NCBI GenBank assembly: GCA_946885665.1
Contig: CAMPGT010000109.1
Span: 1-12,544, forward strand
From: an uncultured Chitinophagaceae bacterium
GTDB taxonomy: Bacteria; Bacteroidota; Bacteroidia; Chitinophagales; Chitinophagaceae
DNA length: 12,544 bases
Reading direction: 5' to 3'
The notes under the pieces were generated by a model that did not search any database, was not told where the DNA came from, and saw only the letters and a list, made by a program, of their open reading frames with translations. Of this stretch, positions 1 through 5,875 are shown one piece after another; position 1 is the stretch's first letter, and every line of letters starts with the position of its first letter. The translations under genes and the position numbers were made by a program.

Positions 1-19
1 ATTCTTCAAGTATCCTCTG

Positions 20-55
20 CAGCCTGCGATGAACAATTGCAGGCTGTTGCTTTTT
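20..55 (+). terminator. Terminator-like hairpin upstream of rpsM
   Basis: An 8-bp perfect stem (CAGCCTGC at 20-27 with GCAGGCTG at 39-46) encloses an 11-nt loop and is followed by TTGCTTTTT (47-55). This is the form of an intrinsic terminator, though the T-tract is interrupted by GC. It would end, or partly attenuate, transcription from the gene to the left of the window; in Bacteroidota that is commonly rpmJ or infA, which is not visible here. If it works, the alpha operon needs its own promoter or depends on readthrough. No clear Bacteroidota promoter (TTTG then TAnnTTTG) is visible between the hairpin and rpsM. Confidence 0.5.
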
Positions 56-60
56 GAAAA

Positions 61-124
61 TTAAAACTGAAAACTTAAAACTTAAAAGTGAAAGTTAAAA
101 GTTATAAGTTAAAAGTTAAAAGTT
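61..124. repeat. Heptad repeat tract, copy 1 (before rpsM)
   Basis: From 63 to 124 the sequence divides into nine units of 7 nt (one of 6): AAAACTG, AAAACTT, AAAACTT, AAAAGTG, AAAGTT, AAAAGTT, ATAAGTT, AAAAGTT, AAAAGTT. The tract ends 8 nt before the rpsM start codon, so it forms the A-rich translation leader of that gene. Positions 97-113 recur exactly, inverted, at 5193-5209, and 82-93 recur inverted at 1755-1766. The function is unknown. It could be a slipped-strand array, a dispersed-repeat remnant or a protein-binding region. Confidence 0.85.
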
Positions 125-132
125 AATTATTT

Positions 133-513
133 ATGGCGCGTATTGCCGGAGTGGATCTGCCAAAGAACAAAAGAGGTGAAATCGGTCTTACCTATATATA
201 TGGTATTGGACCTTCTACCGCAAAGTATATCCTGGAAAAAGCGGGTATCAGCGTAGACAAAAAAGTCAACGAATGGAACGATGATGAGCTGAACGCCATC
301 CGCTCGACCATCACCAATGAATTTAAGGTAGAGGGCCAGTTGCGTTCCGAGGTGCAGATGAGCATCAAACGTCTTCTTGATATTGCCTGCTATCGCGGCC
401 TCCGTCATCGTAAGGGGCTGCCGGTTCGCGGACAGCGTACGCGCACCAACAGCCGTACACGCAAGGGCAAACGCAAGACTGTTGCAGGAAAGAAAAAAGC
501 AGCCAAGAAATAA
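133..513 (+). CDS. rpsM: 30S ribosomal protein S13
   Basis: The 126-residue product is ribosomal protein S13, which sits in the head of the 30S subunit, contacts the P-site tRNA and bridges to the 50S subunit. The family is shown by the N-terminus [10 protein letters not shown], the helix-two-turn-helix region with [10 protein letters not shown] (21-30), the [18 protein letters not shown] block (89-106) and a Lys-rich tail (111-126) that would reach the decoding centre. The length is normal for S13. The start at 133 is the only ATG that gives the conserved N-terminus. There is no Shine-Dalgarno motif; the leader is the A/T heptad tract. It is the first gene of the alpha operon, 99 nt before rpsK. 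Confidence 0.98.
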   Translation: MARIAGVDLPKNKRGEIGLTYIYGIGPSTAKYILEKAGISVDKKVNEWNDDELNAIRSTITNEFKVEGQLRSEVQMSIKRLLDIACYRGLRHRKGLPVRGQRTRTNSRTRKGKRKTVAGKKKAAKK

Positions 514-521
514 AAACTGAT

Positions 522-577
522 CATGTGCCGGAACCCCGCAACCGGGGCAGGGCATGTTCAATCCCGGCAGGGAACAT
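522..577 (+). other. Two overlapping hairpins in the rpsM-rpsK spacer
   Basis: The 99-nt spacer can fold in two competing ways. In one, CCCCG (534-538) pairs with CGGGG (543-547) across a 4-nt loop, and flanking bases extend this (CAT 522-524 with ATG 554-556, GCC 527-529 with GGC 551-553). In the other, ATGTTC (554-559) pairs with GAACAT (572-577). Both use 554-556, so the extended form of the first excludes the second. No T-run follows either, so they are not intrinsic terminators. They may affect mRNA stability, processing or rpsK translation; no known ribosomal leader motif was recognised. Confidence 0.45.
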
Positions 578-612
578 ATAAACGTTAATTGATTACCTCC
601 AACAAAGATTAA

Positions 613-1014
613 ATGGCAAAAGCACAAACCAGCGCAAAGGCCGCTGCAAAGAAAAGGATCGTTAAGGTCGATAATTATGGCGATGCACACATCAACGCCA
701 GCTTCAACAACCTGATCATCAGCATCACCAATAAGATGGGACAGGTGATCTCGTGGAGCAGCGCGGGCAAGATGGGATTCAAGGGATCCAAGAAAAACAC
801 TCCTTATGCCGCGCAAATGGCAGCGTCCGACGCGGCGAAAACAGCATTCGACGCCGGCGTAAAGAAGGTCGATGTATTTGTGAAAGGCCCCGGATCAGGA
901 CGTGAGAGCTCTATCCGCGCCCTGTCCAACTCAGGGATCGAAGTGGTGATGATCAAGGATATGACGCCGCTTCCTCACAACGGATGCAGACCCCCGAAGA
1001 AAAGAAGAGTTTAA
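613..1014 (+). CDS. rpsK: 30S ribosomal protein S11
   Basis: The 133-residue product is ribosomal protein S11 of the 30S platform, which binds 16S rRNA near the E site next to S18 and S21. It has the core sequence with [13 protein letters not shown] (28-40), [14 protein letters not shown] (91-104) and the canonical C-terminus [13 protein letters not shown] (121-133). The Asn-Gly pair in that tail (123-124) matches the site where E. coli S11 is known to carry isoaspartate. An Ala/Lys-rich N-terminal stretch (residues 2-16) precedes the core and is of a usual size. The ATG at 613 follows an A-rich leader without a Shine-Dalgarno motif. The gene is second in the alpha operon, 81 nt before rpsD. 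Confidence 0.98.
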   Translation: MAKAQTSAKAAAKKRIVKVDNYGDAHINASFNNLIISITNKMGQVISWSSAGKMGFKGSKKNTPYAAQMAASDAAKTAFDAGVKKVDVFVKGPGSGRESSIRALSNSGIEVVMIKDMTPLPHNGCRPPKKRRV

Positions 1015-1032
1015 TTTATTTTTATAACCGGA

Positions 1033-1067
1033 CTGCGATTCATTTTTATGATTTTTACCGATCGCAG
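1033..1067 (+). other. Inverted repeat in the rpsK-rpsD spacer
   Basis: CTGCGAT (1033-1039) is perfectly complementary to ATCGCAG (1061-1067), with a 21-nt loop that holds a smaller 4-bp hairpin (TCAT 1040-1043 with ATGA 1048-1051). The bases after the stem are CCTGTAATTAAAA, so there is no T-tract and this is not a standard terminator. The word GCAGCCTG at 1064-1071 also occurs at 19-26 in the hairpin before rpsM. The role is unknown; mRNA stabilisation or processing between co-transcribed ribosomal genes is possible. Confidence 0.45.
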
Positions 1068-1095
1068 CCTGTAATTAAAAAATCAAATACACACT

Positions 1096-1701
1096 ATGGC
1101 ACGTTACACAGGCCCAAAAACCAGGATATGCCGCATCTTTGGCGAGCCGATCCTGGGCAATGGAAAGTATCTTTCTAAAAACAGCAATCCTCCCGGGCAG
1201 CATGGTCCTACCCGCAAGCGCAAGGCGCCAGGAGAATATGCCCTTCAGTTGAAGGAAAAACAGAAAGCCAAATACACGTATGGCGTTCTGGAAAAACAAT
1301 TCCGCAGAACTTTTGAAGAAGCTTCACGCATAAAAGGCGTTACCGGGGAAAACCTGATGCGCCTGCTCGAGGCAAGACTCGATAACACCGTGTACCGCCT
1401 CGGTATTGCTCCTTCCCGCCCCGCGGCAAGGCAGCTCGTGTCGCACAAGCACATCACCGTTAACGGCGAAGTGGTGAATATCCCGTCTTTCCAGTTAAAA
1501 CCCGGCGACCTGGTGAGCCTGAAAGAAAAAGATAAGGCGAACGAATCGTTCACCAGCGTATTCCGCGGAAAGAACCAGAAGTTCGGCTGGCTCGACTGGA
1601 ACGAAGCTGAGATGAAAGGTACTTTTGTTGCCTACCCGGAGAGAGAAAGCGTACCTGAAAACATCAAGGAACAGCTTATTGTGGAACTGTACAGCAAGTA
1701 A
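1096..1701 (+). CDS. rpsD: 30S ribosomal protein S4
   Basis: The 201-residue product is ribosomal protein S4, a primary 16S rRNA binder that starts assembly of the 30S body and helps decoding fidelity. The N-terminus [10 protein letters not shown] and the segment [18 protein letters not shown] (31-48) are typical. The S4 RNA-binding domain lies at about 91-155, with LDNTVYRLG and the turn [13 protein letters not shown]. Only one Cys (12) remains in the N-terminal region, so this is the form without the zinc-binding cysteines. S4 is the known translational repressor of the alpha operon in E. coli, but whether that holds here cannot be seen. The stop codon runs directly into a heptad repeat, and rpoA follows after 85 nt. 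Confidence 0.98.
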   Translation: MARYTGPKTRICRIFGEPILGNGKYLSKNSNPPGQHGPTRKRKAPGEYALQLKEKQKAKYTYGVLEKQFRRTFEEASRIKGVTGENLMRLLEARLDNTVYRLGIAPSRPAARQLVSHKHITVNGEVVNIPSFQLKPGDLVSLKEKDKANESFTSVFRGKNQKFGWLDWNEAEMKGTFVAYPERESVPENIKEQLIVELYSK

Positions 1702-1770
1702 ACTTAAAACTCAAGAGTTAAAACAGCCTTCTGTATTACTTTTAACTTTTATGTTTTCACTTTTAACTTA
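1700..1770. repeat. Heptad repeat, copy 2, with inverted arms (rpsD-rpoA spacer)
   Basis: The left arm (1700-1726) reads as heptads AAACTT, AAAACTC, AAGAGTT, AAAACAG and begins within the rpsD stop codon. The right arm (1739-1770) carries the same family on the opposite strand. AGTTAAAA (1716-1723) can pair with TTTTAACT (1740-1747) across a 16-nt loop. The word at 1755-1766 is the exact reverse complement of 82-93 in copy 1. The rpoA start codon follows 16 nt after the right arm. No T-tract or promoter consensus stands out, so the role is not known. Confidence 0.75.
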
Positions 1771-1786
1771 ATATCAAATCACAAAT

Positions 1787-2788
1787 ATGGCCATCTTAAA
1801 TTTCCAGAAACCAGAAAAGATCATCTTGCAAAAGGCTACTGATTTCGAAGCTCAGTTCGAGTTTCGTCCGCTGGAGCCTGGTTTTGGTGTGACTATTGGC
1901 AACGCATTGCGCCGCGTGCTGCTGAGTTCTTTGGAAGGTTATGCTATCATCGGCGTACGCATTGAAGGAGTGGACCATGAGTTCGCTACCATCAAAGGAA
2001 TTTCAGAAGATGTTGTGGAGATCATCCTCAACCTGAAACAGGTACGTTTCAAAAAGAAAATGGACAATGAGCTTGCCCAGGAAAAGGTGAGTCTCAGCAT
2101 AAAAAATAAAAGCGAATTTACTGCGGGCATGATAGGCGAGGCGTCACAGAGCTTCGACATCATGAATCCCGACCTGCTGATCTGCACACTCGATACTTCT
2201 GCCAAGCTGGATATCGAGATCACCATAGCAAAGGGCCGCGGCTACGTACCTGCAGAGGATAACAAGCTGAAGGATGCACCGTTCGGATATATTCCTACGG
2301 ATTCAATCTTCACACCGATCAAGAATGTGAAGTATGCCATCGAAAATACGCGTGTTGAACAGCGTACGGACTATGAAAAGCTGATCATGGACGTTTCGAC
2401 GGATGGCACCATCCATCCTGAAGAAGCCGTGAAGCAGGCCAGCCGTATCCTGATCCAGCACCTGATGATCATCACCGACGAGAACATCACTTTCGATAGC
2501 AAAGAAGATAAGAAGGAAGATGTTGTGGACGAACAGATGCTGCAGTTGCGCAAAGTGCTGAAAACGCCGCTTGAAGATCTCGATCTTTCGGTGCGCGCAT
2601 TCAACTGCCTCAAAGCTGCCAAGATCAACTCGCTCAGCGAACTCGTTCAATACGAACAGGAAGACCTCATGAAGTTCAGGAACTTCGGACAGAAATCGCT
2701 TGCCGAAATCGAGCAGGTGCTGGCTGAAAGGGGACTGCATTTCGGCATGGACCTCAGCAAGCTGGGAGTGGATAAGGAAGAATTTTAA
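1787..2788 (+). CDS. rpoA: DNA-directed RNA polymerase subunit alpha
   Basis: The 333-residue product is the RNA polymerase alpha subunit. The N-terminal domain (about 1-235) dimerises and nucleates assembly with beta and beta'; the FRPLEPGFGVTIGNALRRVLLSSLEG block (27-52) is the family signature. An acidic, Lys-rich linker (about 238-252, DSKEDKKEDVVDEQ) leads to the C-terminal domain (about 258-325), which contacts UP elements and activators. Arg270 in LSVRAFNCLKA matches the DNA-binding Arg265 of E. coli, and the second helix-hairpin motif has FRNFGQKSLAEIE. The length is slightly above that of E. coli (329). It is the fourth gene of the alpha operon and starts after an A-rich leader. Confidence 0.98.
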   Translation: MAILNFQKPEKIILQKATDFEAQFEFRPLEPGFGVTIGNALRRVLLSSLEGYAIIGVRIEGVDHEFATIKGISEDVVEIILNLKQVRFKKKMDNELAQEKVSLSIKNKSEFTAGMIGEASQSFDIMNPDLLICTLDTSAKLDIEITIAKGRGYVPAEDNKLKDAPFGYIPTDSIFTPIKNVKYAIENTRVEQRTDYEKLIMDVSTDGTIHPEEAVKQASRILIQHLMIITDENITFDSKEDKKEDVVDEQMLQLRKVLKTPLEDLDLSVRAFNCLKAAKINSLSELVQYEQEDLMKFRNFGQKSLAEIEQVLAERGLHFGMDLSKLGVDKEEF

Positions 2789-2793
2789 GCAGG

Positions 2794-2829
2794 AATGGGC
2801 GAACCGCAATAGCATTAACATTGCCCATT
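2794..2829 (+). other. Inverted repeat in the rpoA-rplQ spacer
   Basis: AATGGGC (2794-2800) pairs perfectly with GCCCATT (2823-2829), and G2801-T2822 and A2802-T2821 extend the stem to 9 bp around an 18-nt loop. A competing stem, GCAAT (2806-2810) with ATTGC (2820-2824), lies inside. A weaker dyad, CTGTA (2868-2872) with TACAG (2886-2890), is found before rplQ. No T-tract follows, so this does not look like a terminator. The 122-nt spacer has no open frame with a coding look. A role in mRNA processing or rplQ translation is possible but unproven. Confidence 0.45.
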
Positions 2830-2910
2830 GCCGTAAACGAAAGTATCTAACATACAAACCCAAAAGGCTGTAATTCCTGACACGGTACAGTCTTCAAAAA
2901 CAAAAACGTC

Positions 2911-3432
2911 ATGCGTCACGGAGACAAAATCAACAATCTTGGCCGTACAGCCTCGCACCGCCGGGCACTATTAAGCAATATGGCCTGCGAGCTGATCGCC
3001 CATAAAAGAATCGTTACCACGCTTGCAAAGGCAAAGGCACTGCGTACTTACGTAGAACCGCTGATCACCAAGGGTAAGGAGAACACCACCCATCAACGCA
3101 GGGTCGTTTTCAGCTACCTGCAAGACAAGGAAGCTGTTAACGAGCTGTTCGGAACAGTGGCTGAAAAAGTAGGCGGCCGCCCCGGAGGTTACACCAGGAT
3201 CATTAAGCTCGGCGCGCGCCATGGCGATAATGCAGAAACAGCATTGATCGAACTGGTGGATTTCAACGAAGTTTACGGCAAAGGAAAAGGCGAAGAAAAA
3301 GAACCAGCGAAAAGAACACGCAGGGGACGTTCTTCAAAGAAAGCCGAACCAAAAACCACAGAGCCTAAAGCCGAGGCGCCGGCAGAAGAAGCTGCGCCCG
3401 CAGAAGAGGCACCGGCAAAAACAGAAGAATAA
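2911..3432 (+). CDS. rplQ: 50S ribosomal protein L17 with C-terminal extension
   Basis: The 173-residue product is ribosomal protein L17, which lies near the exit-tunnel side of the 50S subunit. The conserved core (1-122) has [20 protein letters not shown], the helix ANM-like segment [22 protein letters not shown] (24-45) and [22 protein letters not shown] (88-109). Residues 124-173 form an extension: a basic stretch ([11 protein letters not shown], 134-144) and then a low-complexity tail rich in Ala, Pro and Glu. E. coli L17 ends near the core (about 127 residues); long tails are common in Bacteroidota L17. It is the last gene of the alpha operon, followed 24 nt later by a terminator. Confidence 0.97.
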   Translation: MRHGDKINNLGRTASHRRALLSNMACELIAHKRIVTTLAKAKALRTYVEPLITKGKENTTHQRRVVFSYLQDKEAVNELFGTVAEKVGGRPGGYTRIIKLGARHGDNAETALIELVDFNEVYGKGKGEEKEPAKRTRRGRSSKKAEPKTTEPKAEAPAEEAAPAEEAPAKTEE

Positions 3433-3455
3433 TGACTCATCAATATTTTTTCAGG

Positions 3456-3485
3456 AAGCAAGATCTACAGGTCTTGCTTTTTTTT
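3456..3485 (+). terminator. Intrinsic terminator of the alpha operon
   Basis: AAGCAAGATC (3456-3465) pairs with GGTCTTGCTT (3470-3479), giving a 10-bp stem with one G-T pair and a TACA loop. The stem runs into eight T residues (3478-3485). It lies 24 nt after the rplQ stop codon and ends the ribosomal operon. carA begins 60 nt further on, so it needs its own promoter. The only candidate seen is TTTATTTG (3523-3530), a 7-of-8 match to the Bacteroidota -7 element TAnnTTTG, without a convincing -33 TTTG. Confidence 0.9.
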
Positions 3486-3544
3486 GTGAAAAAATTCCGG
3501 CAGTCATTCCTTAATAATTGTTTTTATTTGCAAAATTTCCCGGC

Positions 3545-4654
3545 ATGAATACTACGCAGAAGCAGGCACAGGCAATACTCTTACTCGAAGACGGAACCGT
3601 TCACTACGGACGTGGATTTGGAAAGACAGGCACCACGGCCGGCGAGATTTGCTTTAACACCGGGATGACGGGCTACCAGGAAGTGTTTACCGACCCCAGC
3701 TACTTTGGGCAGATCGTGATCATGAACAGCGTGCATGTCGGCAACTACGGCGTAAAAGACGAGGATATTGAGTCGGACAGCGTAAAAATAAAGGGACTTA
3801 TCGGGCGCAACCTCGAAGAATTGTACAGCCGTAAGCTGGCCAGGGGATCGCTCGAAGAATATCTTGTCAAGAACAACATCGTTTGCATTGAAGGTGTTGA
3901 CACCCGGGCGCTTGTTGCCCACATCCGGCAGAAAGGCGCCATGAACTGCATCATTTCAACGGAAATAAGTGACATAGACGAACTGAAAAAGGAACTTGCA
4001 AAGGCGCCTTCCATGAACGGCCTCGAATTGGCCAGCGTGGTGAGCACCGAACAGCCTTATACACGCGGCAACGAACAGTCGGATATCCGCATAGCGGTGC
4101 TCGACTACGGCACCAAGCAGCACATCATCGAATGTATGGTGGAAAGAGGCGCCTACGTGAAGGTGTTTCCGGCAAAAACTTCCGTGGATGAGATGAAGAA
4201 ATTTAACCCTCATGGTTTTTTCATCTCCAATGGCCCCGGCGATCCGGCTGCGATGGACTATGCCGTGGACACCGTCAAAGGTATTTTGAACGAAAACAAA
4301 CCCACTTTCGGGATTTGCCTCGGCCATCAACTGCTGGCGCTCGCGAATGACATTCCTACGTTCAAGATGCACCATGGCCACCGCGGACTTAACCACCCCG
4401 TTAAAAACCTTGTTACCGGCAAATGTGAGATCACCACGCAAAACCACGGTTTCGGCGTGGATCCCGAATCGGTGAAGAAAGCGAAAAATGTAGAGGTGAC
4501 ACACGTGAATCTCAACGATCAGTCCATAGAAGGCATCAGGCTCAAAGACAGGCCCGCGTTTTCGGTGCAATATCACCCCGAAAGCACCCCGGGGCCACAC
4601 GACAGCCGCTACCTCTTCGATGATTTCATCAGCCTCATCAGGAAACATTCTTAA
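3545..4654 (+). CDS. carA: Carbamoyl-phosphate synthase small subunit (glutaminase)
   Basis: The 369-residue product hydrolyses glutamine and passes ammonia to the large subunit CarB, which makes carbamoyl phosphate for arginine and pyrimidine synthesis in the cytoplasm. The N-terminal CarA domain (about 8-140) has ALLLEDG-like ILLLEDGTVHYGRGFG and FNTGMTGYQEVFTDPSY (37-53). The class I amidotransferase domain (about 190-365) has SNGPGD (228-233), the nucleophile Cys258 in FGICLGHQ, and His344 and Glu346 in YHPE, so the catalytic triad is complete. E. coli CarA has 382 residues. A TTG 27 nt upstream would add a non-conserved segment; the ATG at 3545 fits the family better. carB is not adjacent. 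aroQ follows after 2 nt. Confidence 0.97.
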   Translation: MNTTQKQAQAILLLEDGTVHYGRGFGKTGTTAGEICFNTGMTGYQEVFTDPSYFGQIVIMNSVHVGNYGVKDEDIESDSVKIKGLIGRNLEELYSRKLARGSLEEYLVKNNIVCIEGVDTRALVAHIRQKGAMNCIISTEISDIDELKKELAKAPSMNGLELASVVSTEQPYTRGNEQSDIRIAVLDYGTKQHIIECMVERGAYVKVFPAKTSVDEMKKFNPHGFFISNGPGDPAAMDYAVDTVKGILNENKPTFGICLGHQLLALANDIPTFKMHHGHRGLNHPVKNLVTGKCEITTQNHGFGVDPESVKKAKNVEVTHVNLNDQSIEGIRLKDRPAFSVQYHPESTPGPHDSRYLFDDFISLIRKHS

Positions 4655-4656
4655 AT

Positions 4657-5073
4657 ATGAAGATCGCCATCATCAACGGCCCCAATCTTAACCTGCTCGG
4701 TACCCGCGAACCGGAGGTGTATGGCAACCAGACGTTTGAGCAGTACCTGCAGACGATCAAAAAAAGATATGCCGACATCGAGATCTCGTATTTCCAGAGC
4801 AACGTGGAGGGCGAACTCATCAATGAAATCCAAAAGGCCGGGAAGGGATACGATGGCATCGTTCTCAATCCCGGGGGCTACACGCACACTTCTGTTGCCA
4901 TCGGCGATGCCATCGCTTCCATTTCAACACCGGTTGTGGAGGTGCACATCAGTAATGTTCACGCACGGGAAGATTTCCGCAAGATTTCTCACGTTTCGGC
5001 AAAATGCAAAGGCAGTATCATCGGCCTCGGATTGAAGGGCTACGACCTGGCGATCGAGTTCTTCAAAAGTTAA
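4657..5073 (+). CDS. aroQ: 3-dehydroquinate dehydratase, type II
   Basis: The 138-residue product is a type II dehydroquinase, which converts 3-dehydroquinate to 3-dehydroshikimate in the shikimate pathway; the type II enzyme forms a dodecamer. Active-site features are present: NGPNLNLLGTREPEVYG (7-23) with Arg17 and the catalytic Tyr22, Asn71 and His77 in NPGGYTH, His97 in EVHISN and Arg108. Val50 stands in FQSNVEGELI where many homologues have His, but this position varies in the family. The length is slightly below the usual 145-150. The 2-nt gap after carA implies co-transcription and perhaps translational coupling. The last two codons and the stop lie inside a heptad repeat unit. Confidence 0.96.
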   Translation: MKIAIINGPNLNLLGTREPEVYGNQTFEQYLQTIKKRYADIEISYFQSNVEGELINEIQKAGKGYDGIVLNPGGYTHTSVAIGDAIASISTPVVEVHISNVHAREDFRKISHVSAKCKGSIIGLGLKGYDLAIEFFKS

Positions 5074-5209
5074 AAACTTAAAAGTTAAAAGTTAAAACTG
5101 CCTGCGTCTTTTCTTATCAAAGATGTATTTATTATCTTATGCGTGTCGTTGTGGTACGTTTTATGATCGGCATGATGACGAGAGCGTTTCACTTTAACTT
5201 ATAACTTTT
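5065..5209. repeat. Heptad repeat, copy 3: element with 17-bp inverted arms
   Basis: The left arm (5065-5100) reads AAAAGTT, AAAAACTT, AAAAGTT, AAAAGTT, AAAACTG. The right arm (5193-5209) is the exact reverse complement of 97-113 in copy 1. Positions 5080-5096 are complementary to 5193-5209 at 16 of 17 positions, so the spacer could fold into a long stem closing a 96-nt loop. The left arm includes the aroQ stop codon, and the right arm ends 2 nt before the next start codon. The centre has no coding frame; a weak promoter candidate is TTTA (5128-5131), 23 nt, TACGTTTT (5155-5162). It resembles a small palindromic dispersed repeat, with no transposase visible. Confidence 0.75.
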
Positions 5210-5211
5210 CC

Positions 5212-5862
5212 ATGCGTTTGCTACTCATCTTATTGCTTATCGTCTCTTCCGCCTCTTACGCACAGTACCAGGACTACCGCCTCATCAATGACGGAAAAGA
5301 TACCGTTAACCGTATCGACATGAACGGAAACAAGCAGGGCGAGTGGATCGTTCATGTTGAGCGTTTGCGGGGCGAGCCCGGCTACGAGGCCGAAGGCGTT
5401 TTTGTTAACAACCGAAAAGAGGGGCCATGGCGGGTGTACAGCCTCATGGGCGACCTTATCGGCATCGAAAATTACCGTTGGGGCAATAAAGACGGTATTG
5501 CCCAGTACTTCAATATCAATGGGCAATTGCGGTTGGAGCAAAGTTGGAAGGCGCTGAACCCCGATAAAGTTTATGACACCATCCAGGTGGAGGATATCAA
5601 CAAGCTGAATTCATATCACGAGGTGATCGTGAAAAATGAAGGCGCCTCACTGAAGCATGGCACCTGGAAATATTACGACGAAAACGGCGCGGTTATAAGA
5701 ATGGAAACCTACACGCTCGGCAAACTGGAAAACGACGGCAACACTGCCGCCGTCGAACCAGAGAAGCCGAAAAAAGTGCCGAAACCCCAGGAAGTGCTTG
5801 AATTCGAGAAACAGCGAAAAGGAAAAAAGAAGATCCGTTATCAAGACGGAAGCACCCTATAA
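5212..5862 (+). CDS. Secreted MORN-like (YwqK-like) repeat protein
   Basis: The 216-residue product is probably exported. Residues 1-17 form a signal peptide (hydrophobic LLLILLLIVSS, then SYA before Gln18), with no lipobox Cys. The mature part has short beta-type repeats of the MORN/YwqK kind: NGNKQGEWIVH (38-48), GVFVNNRKEGPWRVYS (62-77), NKDGIAQYFNINGQL (92-106) and LKHGTWKYYDENGAV (147-161). Proteins of this kind are often named YwqK-family antitoxins, but no toxin gene is adjacent and the signal peptide argues against a cytoplasmic antitoxin. Residues 182-210 form a Pro/Lys/Glu-rich, strongly basic tail. The role is unknown; cell-envelope or surface binding is an inference. The gene converges on the SusD gene with 13 nt between the stops. 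Confidence 0.8.
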   Translation: MRLLLILLLIVSSASYAQYQDYRLINDGKDTVNRIDMNGNKQGEWIVHVERLRGEPGYEAEGVFVNNRKEGPWRVYSLMGDLIGIENYRWGNKDGIAQYFNINGQLRLEQSWKALNPDKVYDTIQVEDINKLNSYHEVIVKNEGASLKHGTWKYYDENGAVIRMETYTLGKLENDGNTAAVEPEKPKKVPKPQEVLEFEKQRKGKKKIRYQDGSTL

Positions 5863-5875
5863 ATGCCTGTTTTCC

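Noticed and set aside
61..124. A CRISPR array in the 7-nt repeats
   Set aside because: Units are 7 nt, tandem, without spacers; no cas gene is nearby.
591..600. A Shine-Dalgarno site before rpsK at CCTCC
   Set aside because: CCTCC is the anti-Shine-Dalgarno sense, not a binding site; no purine-rich site precedes the start.
127..816. A 229-codon open frame on the minus strand across rpsM and rpsK
   Set aside because: It lies antisense to two conserved ribosomal genes, spans their spacer, and its translation shows no recognisable domain.
3518..3544. A TTG start for carA giving nine extra residues
   Set aside because: The added residues are not like CarA N-termini, and the ATG at 3545 gives the expected length and start.
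3956..4648. A 230-codon open frame on the minus strand inside carA
   Set aside because: It is a shadow of carA, whose reading frame holds all catalytic motifs; the antisense product is His- and Phe-rich with no known pattern.
4804..4809. Val50 of AroQ as a loss of an active-site residue
   Set aside because: This position is variable among type II enzymes and the known catalytic Tyr, Arg, Asn and His residues are all present.
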